Shown here in pieces: positions 51,307 through 60,729 of a DNA stretch of 64,000 nucleotides. Source of the stretch: Streptomyces globosus (lineage in GTDB: Bacteria > Actinomycetota > Actinomycetes > Streptomycetales > Streptomycetaceae); NCBI RefSeq assembly GCF_003325375.1, contig NZ_CP030864.1:434001-498000 (forward strand), in the 5' to 3' direction. The notes under the pieces are model-generated. The model was not told the DNA's origin, searched no databases, and was given only the letters and a program-made list of their open reading frames with translations. The position numbers and the translations under genes were made by a program. Position 1 is the stretch's first letter. Each line of letters begins with the position of its first letter.

Positions 51307-52389
51307 TCACCCGCTCAGCCCGTGCGCCGGACGCTGTCCGTCGGGGCGCGGGACGTACGCCAGGCCGTGGGCGCCGGGTTCACCGAGCTTGGCGATGTCC
51401 AACCGGGCCAGGCGCTCCAGCGTCTCCAGGTCGACGATGTCGACGGTGGAGGAGACGACGCAGGCCACGTAGCCGAGTCGGCCGTCGGGGGAGGAGGTGA
51501 TGGTCAGCGGGAAGAGGCCGACCTCGACCTGGCCCAGCTGCTTGCGGGTGTCGGCGCAGAACACGGTGAGGCAGCCCGGTTCGTGGCGCCCGAGTTGCGC
51601 CTCCTCGGCGGCCGTCATGCGCAACTCGCCCGCCAGCAGTCTGCCCGTCGACGTCAGGTGCACCGGCAGGACGACGTCCTGCGTCGGCAGGGTGTCGACG
51701 AGGGACGCCGTCCGGGTGTCGATGACCCGGATGCCGGTGGCCGGCCGCTTCTCGGCGCTGCCGGAGAAGTTGCCGTACGGCGCTGCGACGAAGGCGTGCG
51801 TGCCGTCGGCGGACACGGCGAGCCCCTCGCTGCCCGGGACCTCGACCTTCGCGGTGAGGGTGCCCCGTTCGAGGTCGACGACGGACACGAACGGCGCTTC
51901 CTTGTTGGTGGCGTAGCCCGTCCGGCCCGCCGGGTCGATCGCGAACCAGTGCGGGCCGGGAGCGTCCGTGTCGATCCTGCCCAGGGGCCTGCGCGTCCCC
52001 GTGTCGATCACCACGACGCCTCCGGGCCGATCCCGGGCGCCTTCCACGCTGACGTAGAGCCGCCCGCGTGCCGTGTCCAGCGCCAGCCCGTGCGGCCCGT
52101 GTTCCGGGGCGAGGTCGACGACCTCGACGATGCGGCGGCTGTCGGGGTCGATGACAGCCAGCTCGGTGCGCCGGCCGCCGTTCGCGTGGTAGTAGCCCGA
52201 GTGGTAGGTCAGCGAGCACCACAGCACCCGCTGCGTCGGGTCGTAGCACAGCTCGTGCGGCTCGGCGGGGACCTGTACGCCACCGAGGCGGCGGTCGGAG
52301 GCGGCGTCGAAGAACGAGACCGTCGGTCCGCTCTGGCTGACGACGGCGAGTACGTCGCCCTCTCGACCGGTACGGGGGGATTGCTGCAC
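51307..52389 (-). CDS. YncE-like beta-propeller protein
   Basis: 360 residues. Repeating blades of 40-45 residues contain VVDLERGTLTAKVEVPGSEG, VIDTRTASLVDTLPTQDVVL, VIDTGTRRPLGRIDTDAPGP and VDIVDLETLERLARLDIAKL. This is a YncE/surface-layer-type propeller fold. It has no signal peptide from the chosen start. GTG 52389 has an AAGGAG site 5 bases before it; longer in-frame starts at 52443 and 52500 have none and would run into the divergent LysR promoter. The divergent LysR regulator probably controls it. Function unknown. Confidence 0.8.
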   Translation of the reverse strand: MQQSPRTGREGDVLAVVSQSGPTVSFFDAASDRRLGGVQVPAEPHELCYDPTQRVLWCSLTYHSGYYHANGGRRTELAVIDPDSRRIVEVVDLAPEHGPHGLALDTARGRLYVSVEGARDRPGGVVVIDTGTRRPLGRIDTDAPGPHWFAIDPAGRTGYATNKEAPFVSVVDLERGTLTAKVEVPGSEGLAVSADGTHAFVAAPYGNFSGSAEKRPATGIRVIDTRTASLVDTLPTQDVVLPVHLTSTGRLLAGELRMTAAEEAQLGRHEPGCLTVFCADTRKQLGQVEVGLFPLTITSSPDGRLGYVACVVSSTVDIVDLETLERLARLDIAKLGEPGAHGLAYVPRPDGQRPAHGLSG

Positions 52390-52497
52390 AGCGACTCCTT
52401 CAGCGGGGCGAAGCGCGAATGCCGCGCGTCTCTTCGCGGGCATGTCCACTCTCCGGTTCCGGTGGGGACCGCAGCAATGCAAAGATTGATACTCGAT

Positions 52498-52519
52498 CAT
52501 TGCCCCAAGTGGAACAATG
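52498..52519. promoter_or_regulatory. LysR-type operator between LysR and propeller gene
   Basis: cattg and caatg are separated by 12 bases (52498-52502 and 52515-52519), 20 bp before the LysR start. It sits in the divergent gap, the usual place for an LTTR box. Confidence 0.5.
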
Positions 52520-52538
52520 CAGTTCAGGGAAGCAAGCC

Positions 52539-53468
52539 ATGGATCTCAACCTGCTGCGCGTGCTGGACGCCCTGCTCCAGGAGAACAGCGTGACCCGAGC
52601 CGCCGAGCGGCTGGGCACCTCGCCCGCGGCGGCCAGCCGGGCACTGGCGCGCCTGCGCCGCACCGTCGGCGACCCGCTGCTCGTCCGCGCCGGCCAGGGG
52701 CTGGTCCCCACCCCGCGCGCCGTGGAACTGCGGGCTGAGGTAGACGCGCTGCTGCGCAGCTGTGACAGCGTGCTGCGGCCCGGTGCCGGGTTCGACGCCG
52801 CGCACCTCCAGCGCACGTTCACGGTGCAGGCCGCCGACCTGCTCCTGGTGGGCGTGGCCGGCGGTCTGACCGAGCGGATCCACGCGGAGGCCCCGCAGGT
52901 GGACGTCGTCTTCCTGCCGGAGGCGGTGGAGGGCGGCCCGGGGCTGCGGCAGGGCTCGGTGGACGTCGAACTGGGCGTCCTCGGACACCTGGACCCGGAG
53001 ATCCAGACCCGGCCCCTCACCCGGATGCCGCTGGTCGGCATCGCCCGCAGCGGGCACCCCCTCTTCGACGGGCCGATCGACGCCCACCGCTTCGCCGCAG
53101 CCGACCACATCGGCATCTCCCGACTCGGCAAACGCCTCGGTCCCATCGACAGCGCCCTCGCGGAACTCGGACTGCGCCGCCGGACCGCAGTCGTCGTACC
53201 CAGCCACACCAGTGCGATGATGCTCGCCCGGGACACCGACCTCGTCGCGCTCAGCCTGGCCGGCTGGCTCCCCGACACCGTCTCGGCCCTGGGCCTGCGG
53301 ACGTTTCCCGTCCCCCTCGACCTGGAACCCTTGCACCTCGGAATGGCCTGGCATCCCCGCAACTCGGCCGACCCCGGACACCGCTGGTTCCGCGAGCACG
53401 TCGCGTCCGCCGTCCAGACCGACCGGGGCGAGCCCCACCCGCGAGCCGTGGACGGTCGCGCCTCCTGA
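52539..53468 (+). CDS. LysR-family regulator
   Basis: 309 residues. The wHTH is at 1-60: MDLNLLRVLDALLQENSVTR, AAERLGTSPAAASRALARLR and VGDPLLVRAGQGLVPT. The C-terminal PBP-like effector domain follows from about 90 (RTFTVQAADLLLVGV). It resembles the NahR/NodD subgroup in its start. It is divergent from the propeller gene, which is its probable target. AGGGAAG precedes ATG 52539. Confidence 0.9.
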   Translation: MDLNLLRVLDALLQENSVTRAAERLGTSPAAASRALARLRRTVGDPLLVRAGQGLVPTPRAVELRAEVDALLRSCDSVLRPGAGFDAAHLQRTFTVQAADLLLVGVAGGLTERIHAEAPQVDVVFLPEAVEGGPGLRQGSVDVELGVLGHLDPEIQTRPLTRMPLVGIARSGHPLFDGPIDAHRFAAADHIGISRLGKRLGPIDSALAELGLRRRTAVVVPSHTSAMMLARDTDLVALSLAGWLPDTVSALGLRTFPVPLDLEPLHLGMAWHPRNSADPGHRWFREHVASAVQTDRGEPHPRAVDGRAS

Positions 53469-53695
53469 CCGGGGGCGGCCGTGCGGGGCCCTCCTCAGCC
53501 GCACGACCCGTGTCCGGGATTCGGGGCCAAGGCCCCTCGGGGGCCCGCCCCGGCATCCCTCCACTGCCGGAAGCGGTGGTGGACCGTCGATGCCGAATCG
53601 TCACCGCGTGCGTCCCTCGGCGCGGCGCCGGCGTGCGGTCCCGGGGCAGGTGGCGTGGGCGGGACGTGAACTGCCGCCGCGGGGCGTCGGAGCCG

Positions 53696-54688
53696 TCACA
53701 CGGCTCCCGGGCCGAAGCGGTTCCGGTAGGCGGACGGCGAGAGCCCGGTCTCGCGGCGTAACAGGACGCGGAGGTTGGCCGGGGTGCCGAGGCCGCTGTG
53801 GCGCGCGATCAGCTCGATGCGGGACTCGCCGCGCTCCAGCAGCCGGCGTGCCAGGGTGACGCGTTCCCCGGTGAGCCATGCGAGGGGAGTGGTGCCCAGT
53901 TGGGCGCGGAAGCGGCGGTGGAGCGTCGTGGTGCTGACGGCAGCCCGCGCTGCGAGGTCGGACACCGTCAGCGGGGTGTCGAGCCGTTCCTGGGCCCAGG
54001 CCAGGACGGGTGCCAGGGACGCGTCGGGTACTTCGGGCACGGGGCGTTCCACGAACTGTCGCTGTCCGCCGTCGCGGTGGGCGGCGAAGACCAGGCGCCG
54101 GCTGACGTCGTTGGCCGTCTCCGCGCCGTGGTCTCGGCGGATGATGTGCAGCCCGAGATCGAGGGCAGCGGCGCTTCCTGCCGAGGTGAGGATGTCCCCG
54201 TCGTCCACGAACAGCACGTCGGGCTCGACGAGGACGCCGGGGAAGCGGGACCGGAGCGCGTCCACGCACTGCCAGTGCGTGGCGACACGGCGCCCTTCGA
54301 GGACGCCGGCCTCGGCGAGGGCGAACGCACCGCTGCAGAAGGAGACCAGCCGTGCGCCGCGCGCGTGGGCCCGGCTGATGGCGTCGAGCACCGCGGGCCG
54401 GCGCGGCGCGTGCACGTCGGGCCTGCTGAGGATGATCAGGGTGTCGGCCGCGTCGGCCGCCTCCAGGGCGGCGACCTCCGACAGCGCGAAGAAACGGTTG
54501 CGCATGGAGGTGTGGGTGTCAGGGGCGCAGAGGGTGAACTCGTACAGGTCCCTGCCGAGTTCGGGCCGGGGCAGGCCGAAGAGCTCGATGGCGCAGCCGA
54601 GTTCGAACGGATTGGTGTTCTCGTCGACGAGCGCCGCGACCCGGTGTGGGGCTGCCGTCGTTGCGGCCTGCAAGAATCCTTTCGGCAT
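53696..54688 (-). CDS. GlxA-type AraC-family regulator
   Basis: 330 residues. The N-terminal DJ-1/PfpI-like domain is at about 15-185: VAALVDENTNPFELGCAIEL, RLVSFCSGAFALAEAGVLEG (the S-C-S-G elbow) and RRVATHWQCVDAL. The C-terminal AraC domain has two HTHs (LTVSDLAARAAVSTTTLHRR, TPLAWLTGERVTLARRLLER and GTPANLRVLLRRETGLSPSA). Members activate genes for nitrogen, quaternary amine or aldehyde metabolism. It is divergent from the secreted protein at 54869. No regulated operon is obvious. Confidence 0.9.
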   Translation of the reverse strand: MPKGFLQAATTAAPHRVAALVDENTNPFELGCAIELFGLPRPELGRDLYEFTLCAPDTHTSMRNRFFALSEVAALEAADAADTLIILSRPDVHAPRRPAVLDAISRAHARGARLVSFCSGAFALAEAGVLEGRRVATHWQCVDALRSRFPGVLVEPDVLFVDDGDILTSAGSAAALDLGLHIIRRDHGAETANDVSRRLVFAAHRDGGQRQFVERPVPEVPDASLAPVLAWAQERLDTPLTVSDLAARAAVSTTTLHRRFRAQLGTTPLAWLTGERVTLARRLLERGESRIELIARHSGLGTPANLRVLLRRETGLSPSAYRNRFGPGAV

Positions 54689-54868
54689 GTGCCTGTTCTA
54701 GCACTCACGCCGGCCGCCGCCGGCATCGGAGGATGGGTTCCTGCCGCGGGGCGAACCGGGCCCGCGCCGGCGGGCGGGACGTGCGGGAAGCGGCCTTTGG
54801 CCCGGCTCCCGGCCCGAGGGTCCCGCCGCCCTCTCCTGCCATTCTGCTTTCCTCCGAAGGGACCTTCC

Positions 54869-55525
54869 GTGCGTAAAATCCAGCGTGCCGTCGTGGTGAC
54901 AGGGCTCGTCACCGGCCTGTTCGCGTCCGTTGCCTCGCCGGCCTCCGCGGCCGGCGTCTACACAGTCAGCGCCAACACCGAGCAGGGGGCCTTCATCCTG
55001 CAGATGTGCGCGGAGTTCGAACAGCAGGGGACCGGTTGCACGGTCACGTGGGACACCTCCACCTACCAGACCTCGCACGCGGCCGAGCGGCCGGTCGGAG
55101 ACACCGCCTTCAACTACAGCACGCAGGTACTCACCCACTCCATGAGCTGGTCCGACACCGTGGGCAGCACGGACAGCCTGGCGGTGAGCGCCAGTGCCAA
55201 GACCCAGCTGTGGAAGACCGTCGAGTTCGCGGTGACCACCACCTACACCAAGACCTGGTCGCGCTCCAGCACAGTCACGCAGACCAACAGCCTCCCGGTG
55301 CCCGCCTGCAGTGTGGGCTGGCTCAGCCGCGCCGCCGAGATGGGGCACGCGACGGGGCAGTTCCGGCTCCAGTTCAGCAAGAGCCACACGTTCAAGATCC
55401 ACGGCAAGAAGTACCGGGCGTTCGTCGTCACCGACGCCGACTTCACCGCGCCCACCGGGAACGGCGCCCTCATCGCCCGCTCGCGTCCCATGACCGACCA
55501 GGAGCGCGCTTCCTGCACCCGCTGA
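54869..55525 (+). CDS. secreted Ser/Thr-rich beta-strand protein, possibly aerolysin/MTX-like
   Basis: 218 residues. GTG 54869 has GAAGGGA upstream. The signal peptide ends at ASPASAAG. The mature part has long alternating Ser/Thr strands (SMSWSDTVGSTDSLAVSASA; VEFAVTTTYTKTWSRSSTVT), like the amphipathic insertion hairpin of ETX/MTX2-type pore-forming proteins, followed by SLPVPACSVGWLSRAA and a C-terminal strand (HTFKIHGKKYRAFVVTDADF). Four Cys may form two disulfides. The pore-forming suggestion is inference from strand pattern only. Confidence 0.75.
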   Translation: MRKIQRAVVVTGLVTGLFASVASPASAAGVYTVSANTEQGAFILQMCAEFEQQGTGCTVTWDTSTYQTSHAAERPVGDTAFNYSTQVLTHSMSWSDTVGSTDSLAVSASAKTQLWKTVEFAVTTTYTKTWSRSSTVTQTNSLPVPACSVGWLSRAAEMGHATGQFRLQFSKSHTFKIHGKKYRAFVVTDADFTAPTGNGALIARSRPMTDQERASCTR

Positions 55526-55639
55526 CGGCGCAGGGGCGGCGGCGCCGGCCGAGCCACCGCGTCCGGCGGCGAGCGCGGCCGTAACGGCGGCGACGTCGGG
55601 CAAGCTTGCGGGCAAGCCGCGCTGAGGAGTGTGTACGGC

Positions 55640-56085
55640 ACGAGATCCGACGATTGTGCGAGTTCTCCGGCGTCGGGATCCGTGGGCTGAGGGCGTGCAG
55701 CACTCGCTTCCCTTGCCGGGTGAGGGTGGTGAGTCCGGCGTTGCGCGGGACGGTGGCGTGTTCGCCGGCGCCGACGGGGGAGGTGCGAGCGTGGGTGGCC
55801 AGTTGGCTGGTGGTGCATGCCGGGTGCCCGGCGATCACCAGCAGGACCACGGCCGGTGTCCGGCCCAGCAGTGCGCGCAGGGACGCGGGTGCGTCGGTCA
55901 GGGTGCGTGTGGTGGATCCGGCGGCTGCCGCGGCGGCGTGGGCGCTGTCCTGGACGGGGAAGGTGATCCAGGGCTGCCCGTCGTCTGGGTGATCGCAGGC
56001 GGGGTGGTGGGCGCCGAGAACGGACGGGGTGAGCAGCAGCCCGCGCCCCGCGAGATGCACGTCGTCGTCGCGGCCGGAAGCCGCC
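55640..56085 (-). pseudogene. C-terminal remnant of an ArsR-like winged-helix regulator
   Basis: From about 56060 leftward, one frame reads VHLAGRGLLLTPSVLGAHHP, then DDGQPWITFPVQDSAHAAA, LRALLGRTPAVVLLVIAGHP, TSQLATHARTSPVGAGEHAT and NAGLTTLTRQGKRVLHALSP. This is the last half of a family whose members have about 150 more residues before it. The wHTH recognition helix is present, but there is no N-terminal half and the end runs on past the normal stop. A degraded gene; the only start is an ATG at 56099. Confidence 0.55.
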
Positions 56086-56168
56086 GTCACATGCGGCACT
56101 GGCGATTCAGCAGGAGGCGGAGGCCGCAGGCCCGGCTGGGGCGTCCCGGCCGGGCCGGCGACAGGTGG

Positions 56169-56654
56169 TCAGGCCGCGTCCGCATGCTCCTCGACGGTCG
56201 CCGCGACGATCGTCCGCAGGGACTCGGCGAACAGCCGCGAGATGCCGGGCAGGAACTCCGGCTCCGACAGCGCCTTGCGGTCCGCCGCCCGGCTCAGCGT
56301 CCCCCGCAGGGTGAAGGCGAACCCGCCCTCGCCGTCCTCACCGACCTCGTTGACGATCTCCGTGACATCGGGATCGCCGTCGGGCAGGAAGGTCATCCGC
56401 CCGTGTTCGGGCTCGTAGACGACGCGTTCGCGGATGCTGCCGCCGCCGCGGGTCTCCGCGCTGTACCTGATCTCGCGGACCATGCCCTCGTCGGTGCTCT
56501 CCAGGACGGTGCACTCGGCGATGTAGGGGACGAACGCGGCCGGGGCTTCGGCCTTGTGCCGCATGCTCCGCCAGACCCCCTCCCGGGTCAGCCCGGCGGG
56601 CGTGGCCTCGTCCTCGGGCCTGCGCAGCGGAACCGTCCAGCTCAGTACGGTCAT
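56169..56654 (-). CDS. AtaL-like (DUF1857) SRPBCC protein
   Basis: 161 residues. LSWTVPLRRP, LTREGVWRSMRHKAEAPAAF, VPYIAECTVLE, GMVREIRYSAETRGGGSIRE and RVVYEPEHGRMTFL follow the order of the AtaL/DUF1857 family, a ligand-binding SRPBCC fold. No catalytic role can be read. ATG 56654 overlaps the stop of the upstream SDR gene (TGATG), so the two are translated together. Confidence 0.75.
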   Translation of the reverse strand: MTVLSWTVPLRRPEDEATPAGLTREGVWRSMRHKAEAPAAFVPYIAECTVLESTDEGMVREIRYSAETRGGGSIRERVVYEPEHGRMTFLPDGDPDVTEIVNEVGEDGEGGFAFTLRGTLSRAADRKALSEPEFLPGISRLFAESLRTIVAATVEEHADAA

Positions 56655-57430
56655 CAGGCGCTCGCACCTCCGTCCGCGACGAGGTCGTGGCCGACCACGA
56701 AGCTCGACTCCTCGGAGGCCAGCCACAGCACCGCCGCGACGACCTCCTCGGGGCGGGCCAGGCGGCCGAGCGGGATGCCGCCGGAGAGGCGGGCGTCCCG
56801 CTCCTCCGCGGTCTCGCCGGGGAGGAAGGTCATCCGGGTGTCGGACGCGCCGGGGCTGACGGCGTTGATGCGGATGCCGTCCTTGATGTGGTCGAGGGCG
56901 GCGGCGCGGGTCAGGTTGCTGACCGCGGCCTTGGAGGCGACGTACGGGGCGACGCCCGGGTAGCGGACGTGGTCGCCGATGTTCGAGCTGGCGTTGATGA
57001 TGACGCCGCCGCCGTTCCCGCGCATGTGGTTGATCTCGTGCTTCATCGAGAGCGCGACGCCCGTCAGGTTGACCGCGATCACCGAGTGCCAGGTAGCGTC
57101 GTCGGTGTCGCCGAACGGGGCGGGCGCCGGGAAGATGCCCGCGTTGTTGTGGGCGATGTGCAGGCCGCCGTGGCGGGCGACGGCCGTCTCGACCATCGCC
57201 CTGACGGAGGCGGAGTCGGTGACATCCACGCCGACGGCACTTGCCGTGCCGCCCGCGGCCTCGATCAGCTTGACCGTCTCCACGGCGTTGTCGGGGTTGA
57301 GGGAGGCGGCGACGACGGTGGCGCCGCGGGCCGCGAAGGCCAGTGCGCTGGCCCGGCCGATACCTGAACCGGCACCGGTGACGAGGACGACCTTGCCGTC
57401 GAAGCGGGAAGTGGTCTCGGTGGTAGGCAT
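56654..57430 (-). CDS. classical SDR oxidoreductase
   Basis: 258 residues. KVVLVTGAGSGIGRASALAF is the T-G-x-x-x-G-I-G nucleotide loop; HNNAGI, INASSNIGDHVRYPGVAPYV with ASKAAV gives Ser and the Y-x-x-x-K pair; AVSPGASDTRMTFLP follows. It reduces or oxidises an alcohol/ketone with NAD(P)H. ATG 57430 with a GAGGA sequence upstream. Translationally coupled to the SRPBCC gene. Confidence 0.92.
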   Translation of the reverse strand: MPTTETTSRFDGKVVLVTGAGSGIGRASALAFAARGATVVAASLNPDNAVETVKLIEAAGGTASAVGVDVTDSASVRAMVETAVARHGGLHIAHNNAGIFPAPAPFGDTDDATWHSVIAVNLTGVALSMKHEINHMRGNGGGVIINASSNIGDHVRYPGVAPYVASKAAVSNLTRAAALDHIKDGIRINAVSPGASDTRMTFLPGETAEERDARLSGGIPLGRLARPEEVVAAVLWLASEESSFVVGHDLVADGGASA

Positions 57431-57676
57431 GAAAGAGCGATCCTCGTGTGTCGTGCAGGGTGGGAACGACCGCCGCGGCGCGGGCGGAGGCGGAACACCG
57501 TTGTAAGGAGTGAAAGCGCCTGGCGCCCCTTCATGCTGCAAGCCCCGTTCCGGCCTTTTCCAAGACGCTTCCGCGAATCCGTCAGGTCTTCCTGGGCCTG
57601 CTTCCTCTACCTGACGCATTCCTGAACCGGGCTTGCATTCGCGTCGCCCCTGCCCCGCTGGCCGCCATCCCGGCCC

Positions 57677-57904
57677 TCATGAAAGCGGTGGCCTGTCGTA
57701 CCCGGACCGGTACTGCGCCGCGAGGAGGCCGGTCGGGCGATCTACGTCACGGGCGGCTTTCCGCTTGCCCTGCCGGGTCAGGTTCTTCTGTCGGCGCGGG
57801 GGCTTGCGGCCTTGCAGGCCGAGCTCGGCCGTGATCTGCGCGACGGTGTGCACGGTCGGCACGCCGGCAGTCACGGCGCTCGGCCGCGGTGCGAACTCGT
57901 TCAT
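57677..57904 (-). CDS. small ORF, possible recombinase or HTH remnant
   Basis: 75 residues from ATG 57904, which overlaps the upstream stop by one base (TGATG). The middle VHTVAQITAELGLQGRKPP is HTH-like, and the rest is basic (NLTRQGKRKAARDVDRPT). Not recognised. It may be a remnant of a larger gene or a coupled small gene. Confidence 0.3.
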   Translation of the reverse strand: MNEFAPRPSAVTAGVPTVHTVAQITAELGLQGRKPPRRQKNLTRQGKRKAARDVDRPTGLLAAQYRSGYDRPPLS

Positions 57905-58878
57905 CAGCCTGGGGTTGTGGCGGAGAGGCAGGCCCGCAGTTCGGTTTCGCCGGCGTTGCCGCCGGTGCACATGATCGCCACGCGCCGGCCTGCGAGGCCG
58001 TCGCGCGCCGCGAGGAGCGCCGCCAGCGGTGCGGCGGCGGCCGACTCGGCCACCGTACGGGCATCGCGCATGAGCAACCACTGAGCCCACCGGAGGTCGT
58101 CATCGTCGACCAGTACGAAGTCTGCGAGGTGGTCGCGCAGCAGGCGCTGCGTCAGCTCGAAGCCCGACCCGGTGGCCAGACCCTCCGCCGACGTGTTGTT
58201 CGTACGCTCGACACAGCGGCCTGAGCGCCAGGAGTCGTGCGCGGCCGGTGAGTTGCGGGACTGCACCGCGATGACGCGGCAGCGCGGGCTGATCGCTGAC
58301 GCCACCAGGCATGCGGCGGCGGCGCCGCTGCCGCCTCCGACCGGCACGATGATCGTGTCGAGGTCTGGTTCCTGCTCGAAGATCTCCAGATACGCCGTGG
58401 CCACACCCGCTATCAGGTCCGGTTCGTTCGCCGCGCTGACCAATCGCATCCCACGCCGAGGGGCGAGCTGTTCGGCGTGGCGGCGGGCCGCGTCGAAGTC
58501 GGCGCCGGCTTCGACCAACTCGGCACCCAGACGCCGCACGGCCTGGGCCTTCAGAGGATTCGGGTTCTCCGGCATGACGATGGTGCACGGGACGTCAAAG
58601 AGCGCCGCGGCATAGGCGAGGGACTGCGCGTGGTTGCCGGTCGAGTACCCGAGAACACCCCGCGCACGCTCGCCCGGATCCATCGCGGCCAGCAGAGCGA
58701 CGCCTCCTCGGACCTTGAAGGCGCCGGTCGGCTGCAGATTCTCGTGTTTGACGAGCACACGGACGCCGGCGCCGACGGCGGCGTCGAGCGCCGGGTAGGA
58801 GAGCAGCGGGGTCGGTGACAGGTGTGCGCGCTGCAGACGACGCGCGCGAAGGACATCGGAGATCGTCGGACTGTGCAT
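57904..58878 (-). CDS. threonine dehydratase-like PLP enzyme
   Basis: 324 residues, fold type II. VKHENLQPTGAFKVRGGVAL has the PLP Lys; VLGYSTGNHAQSLAYAAALF is the Ser/Gly-rich substrate loop (S-x-G-N-H-A), VPVGGGSGAAAACLVA the phosphate cup (G-G-G-S-G), and CTGGNAGETELRACL ends with the usual T-G-G-N loop. It deaminates a hydroxy amino acid such as threonine or serine, or acts as a racemase. It has no ACT domain, so it is probably catabolic. Divergent from a LysR gene. Confidence 0.88.
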   Translation of the reverse strand: MHSPTISDVLRARRLQRAHLSPTPLLSYPALDAAVGAGVRVLVKHENLQPTGAFKVRGGVALLAAMDPGERARGVLGYSTGNHAQSLAYAAALFDVPCTIVMPENPNPLKAQAVRRLGAELVEAGADFDAARRHAEQLAPRRGMRLVSAANEPDLIAGVATAYLEIFEQEPDLDTIIVPVGGGSGAAAACLVASAISPRCRVIAVQSRNSPAAHDSWRSGRCVERTNNTSAEGLATGSGFELTQRLLRDHLADFVLVDDDDLRWAQWLLMRDARTVAESAAAAPLAALLAARDGLAGRRVAIMCTGGNAGETELRACLSATTPG

Positions 58879-58924
58879 GACGTCATGCTGTGTACCGGAC
58901 GACCCATAGCACAAATGCCAGCTT

Positions 58925-58952
58925 TCGATGAGTCCATTGATATCGTCGATGA
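58925..58952. promoter_or_regulatory. paired TCGATGA repeat in divergent LysR promoter
   Basis: tcgatga occurs at 58925-58931 and 58946-58952, 21 bp apart (two helical turns), just before the LysR start and 47 bp from the dehydratase start. It is a possible LysR binding region. Confidence 0.35.
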
Positions 58953-59855
58953 ATGTTCGACGAGAACCGGCTCCGGGTGTTCGCCGCCATCGCTCGCGAA
59001 GGCTCGGTGACGGCTGCCGCCACCGCACTGCACTATGCGCAGCCGTCGGTCAGCCACCACCTCGCCAGGCTCGAAGCCGAAGCCGGTGTACCGCTCGTCC
59101 AGCGGGCAGGCCGTGGCATCCGGCTGACCGAGGCCGGCCGGCTGCTGGCCGATCGCGCGGAGGAGATCCTCGGCCGTATCGATTCGGCCCGGACCGAACT
59201 GGCCGCCCACGCCGGGCTCAGCACCGGACGCGTGCGCCTCGCGGCGTTCCCTTCCGCGCTCGCCACCGTCGTACCGACGGTGGCCGCCGCCTTCGGCGCC
59301 GCGTACCCGGACATCGAACTGGCACTCATCGAGGCAGAGCCTTCGGAAGCGCTGGCGGCCCTGCGGCGCGGCGAGGTCGATGTCGCCTTCACCTTCCACC
59401 ATGGTGACGGTCCACTCAGTGACCGCGAGGGCCACACCGTGACGCCGATCCTCCACGAACCGATCTACATCGTCAGCCGGGCCGGCGGATCCTGGCCTGG
59501 TCCGCGCACCGACCTTGACACCTACCGGGGGCAGCGGTGGATCGCCGGCTGCGAGCGGTGCCGCACGCACCTCCTGTCAGCGTGCGCACAGCGCGGCTTC
59601 ACTCCTGCGATCGCCTTCGAGACCGACGACTACGTCGCAGTCCAGGCACTCGTCGCCGCCGGCCTCGGCGTCAGTACGCTGCCCGGCCTCGCCCTGCGCG
59701 CTCATCTCCACCCCGGCGTGAGGATCGACCGCCTGACGGACGACCACCGCTTCGTCGACGCCGTCGTCTACGGCGCACCACCGGCTCCGGCTCCGGTCGA
59801 AGCCTTCGTGAAAGTTCTCAAGGACACCGCCGTCCAGCCCACCCCATGGCCCTGA
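58953..59855 (+). CDS. LysR-family regulator
   Basis: 300 residues. The wHTH is RLRVFAAIAREGSVTAAATA, LHYAQPSVSHHLARLEAEAG and VPLVQRAGRGIRLTEAGRLL. The effector domain starts at about 90 (RVRLAAFPSALATVVPTVAA). It is divergent from the dehydratase gene, its likely target. An antisense frame of another gene overlaps its 3' 279 bp; LysR motifs run to its end, so this is the real gene. Confidence 0.9.
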   Translation: MFDENRLRVFAAIAREGSVTAAATALHYAQPSVSHHLARLEAEAGVPLVQRAGRGIRLTEAGRLLADRAEEILGRIDSARTELAAHAGLSTGRVRLAAFPSALATVVPTVAAAFGAAYPDIELALIEAEPSEALAALRRGEVDVAFTFHHGDGPLSDREGHTVTPILHEPIYIVSRAGGSWPGPRTDLDTYRGQRWIAGCERCRTHLLSACAQRGFTPAIAFETDDYVAVQALVAAGLGVSTLPGLALRAHLHPGVRIDRLTDDHRFVDAVVYGAPPAPAPVEAFVKVLKDTAVQPTPWP

Positions 59856-59859
59856 AGCC

Positions 59860-60329
59860 TCCAGCCAGTCCACGCGCGGGACGGACGTGTCGACGGCGCT
59901 GCCGAGGTGGAAGGCCGCCCAGAGGCCCGGCGAAGGACACTGTCCGGCCTGCGCACCGTCCGGGCCGGCGGCGAGGACGATGCGCAGGCCGCGTCCGCGC
60001 GGGGCGAGTTCGGTGAGGTCCACGCGCGCCACTGACGTCTGGAGCAGCCACGTGACGGGGGTGGCCTCGAAGACCAGACCGCTGACCGTACCGGCGGAGG
60101 CGATGAACCGGGCGGTGGCCGACATCTCCTCGCCGGCCAGGATGACGGTGCCGGTGACGGTCAGCGCGGACGGGTCGGCGGTGGCCCCGGTCAGGACCAA
60201 CTGGCGTTCGGGCAGGTGCTCGAAGGTGGTCGATTCCTCGTGCCAGGCCAGTCTGCTGGTGTCGAGCTCGAAGAGGCCTGACGCCTCGGTGGGAAAGAGC
60301 GCGCGCAGCGCCTCGACCGTCAGTGCCAT
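59860..60329 (-). pseudogene. truncated hypothetical protein gene
   Basis: About 155 residues from ATG 60329 have protein-like composition (MALTVEALRALFPTEASGLF; LAWHEESTTFEHLPERQLVL; TGTVILAGEEMSATARFIAS). Repeating strands suggest a beta-rich domain that would continue. The frame then runs antisense through the convergent LysR gene to 59577, and that tail has no protein-like pattern. I infer that the 3' part was lost. The family is not recognised; it could also be a real gene with an antisense overlap. Confidence 0.45.
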
Positions 60330-60723
60330 GGGAAACAAACCCCGCAGGTGAACGTCCGTTCCGGCTACAACAGGTGACGCTATAGGGACGGAAAGTAGCA
60401 TCCCATGATTTTCCCAAGAAGCCGCACCCCCTACGAGACCGGGCACCGCACCCCTCCCCCGGCCCGATGCCCGCCCAACCAACGGCCGAACAGCGTTGCG
60501 GCATTCGGTGCACCCGGCGGGGCAGACCCGGCCCGCTGCGGTGCGCAGGCTGGGGCCGCTTGGCGGCCGCGGTATCGGCACAGGTCCTCGCCGGCTGTTC
60601 CGTGCAGGCAGATCAACCGAGCGGGGGGTGTAGGCGCTGGGCGTCGGGGGGAGGAAGCGGTCGGGCTTCCGAACGGAGCCGGTGGCGGTCTGTGTACGGA
60701 CCGCCGACAGGCTGGACTAGAGG
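60330..60723. other. intergenic region before cold-shock gene
   Basis: About 390 bp upstream of cspA, with no gene and no strong inverted repeat. A long 5' leader for cspA would be normal. No ORF here has a family pattern. Confidence 0.4.
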
Positions 60724-60729
60724 ATGATC

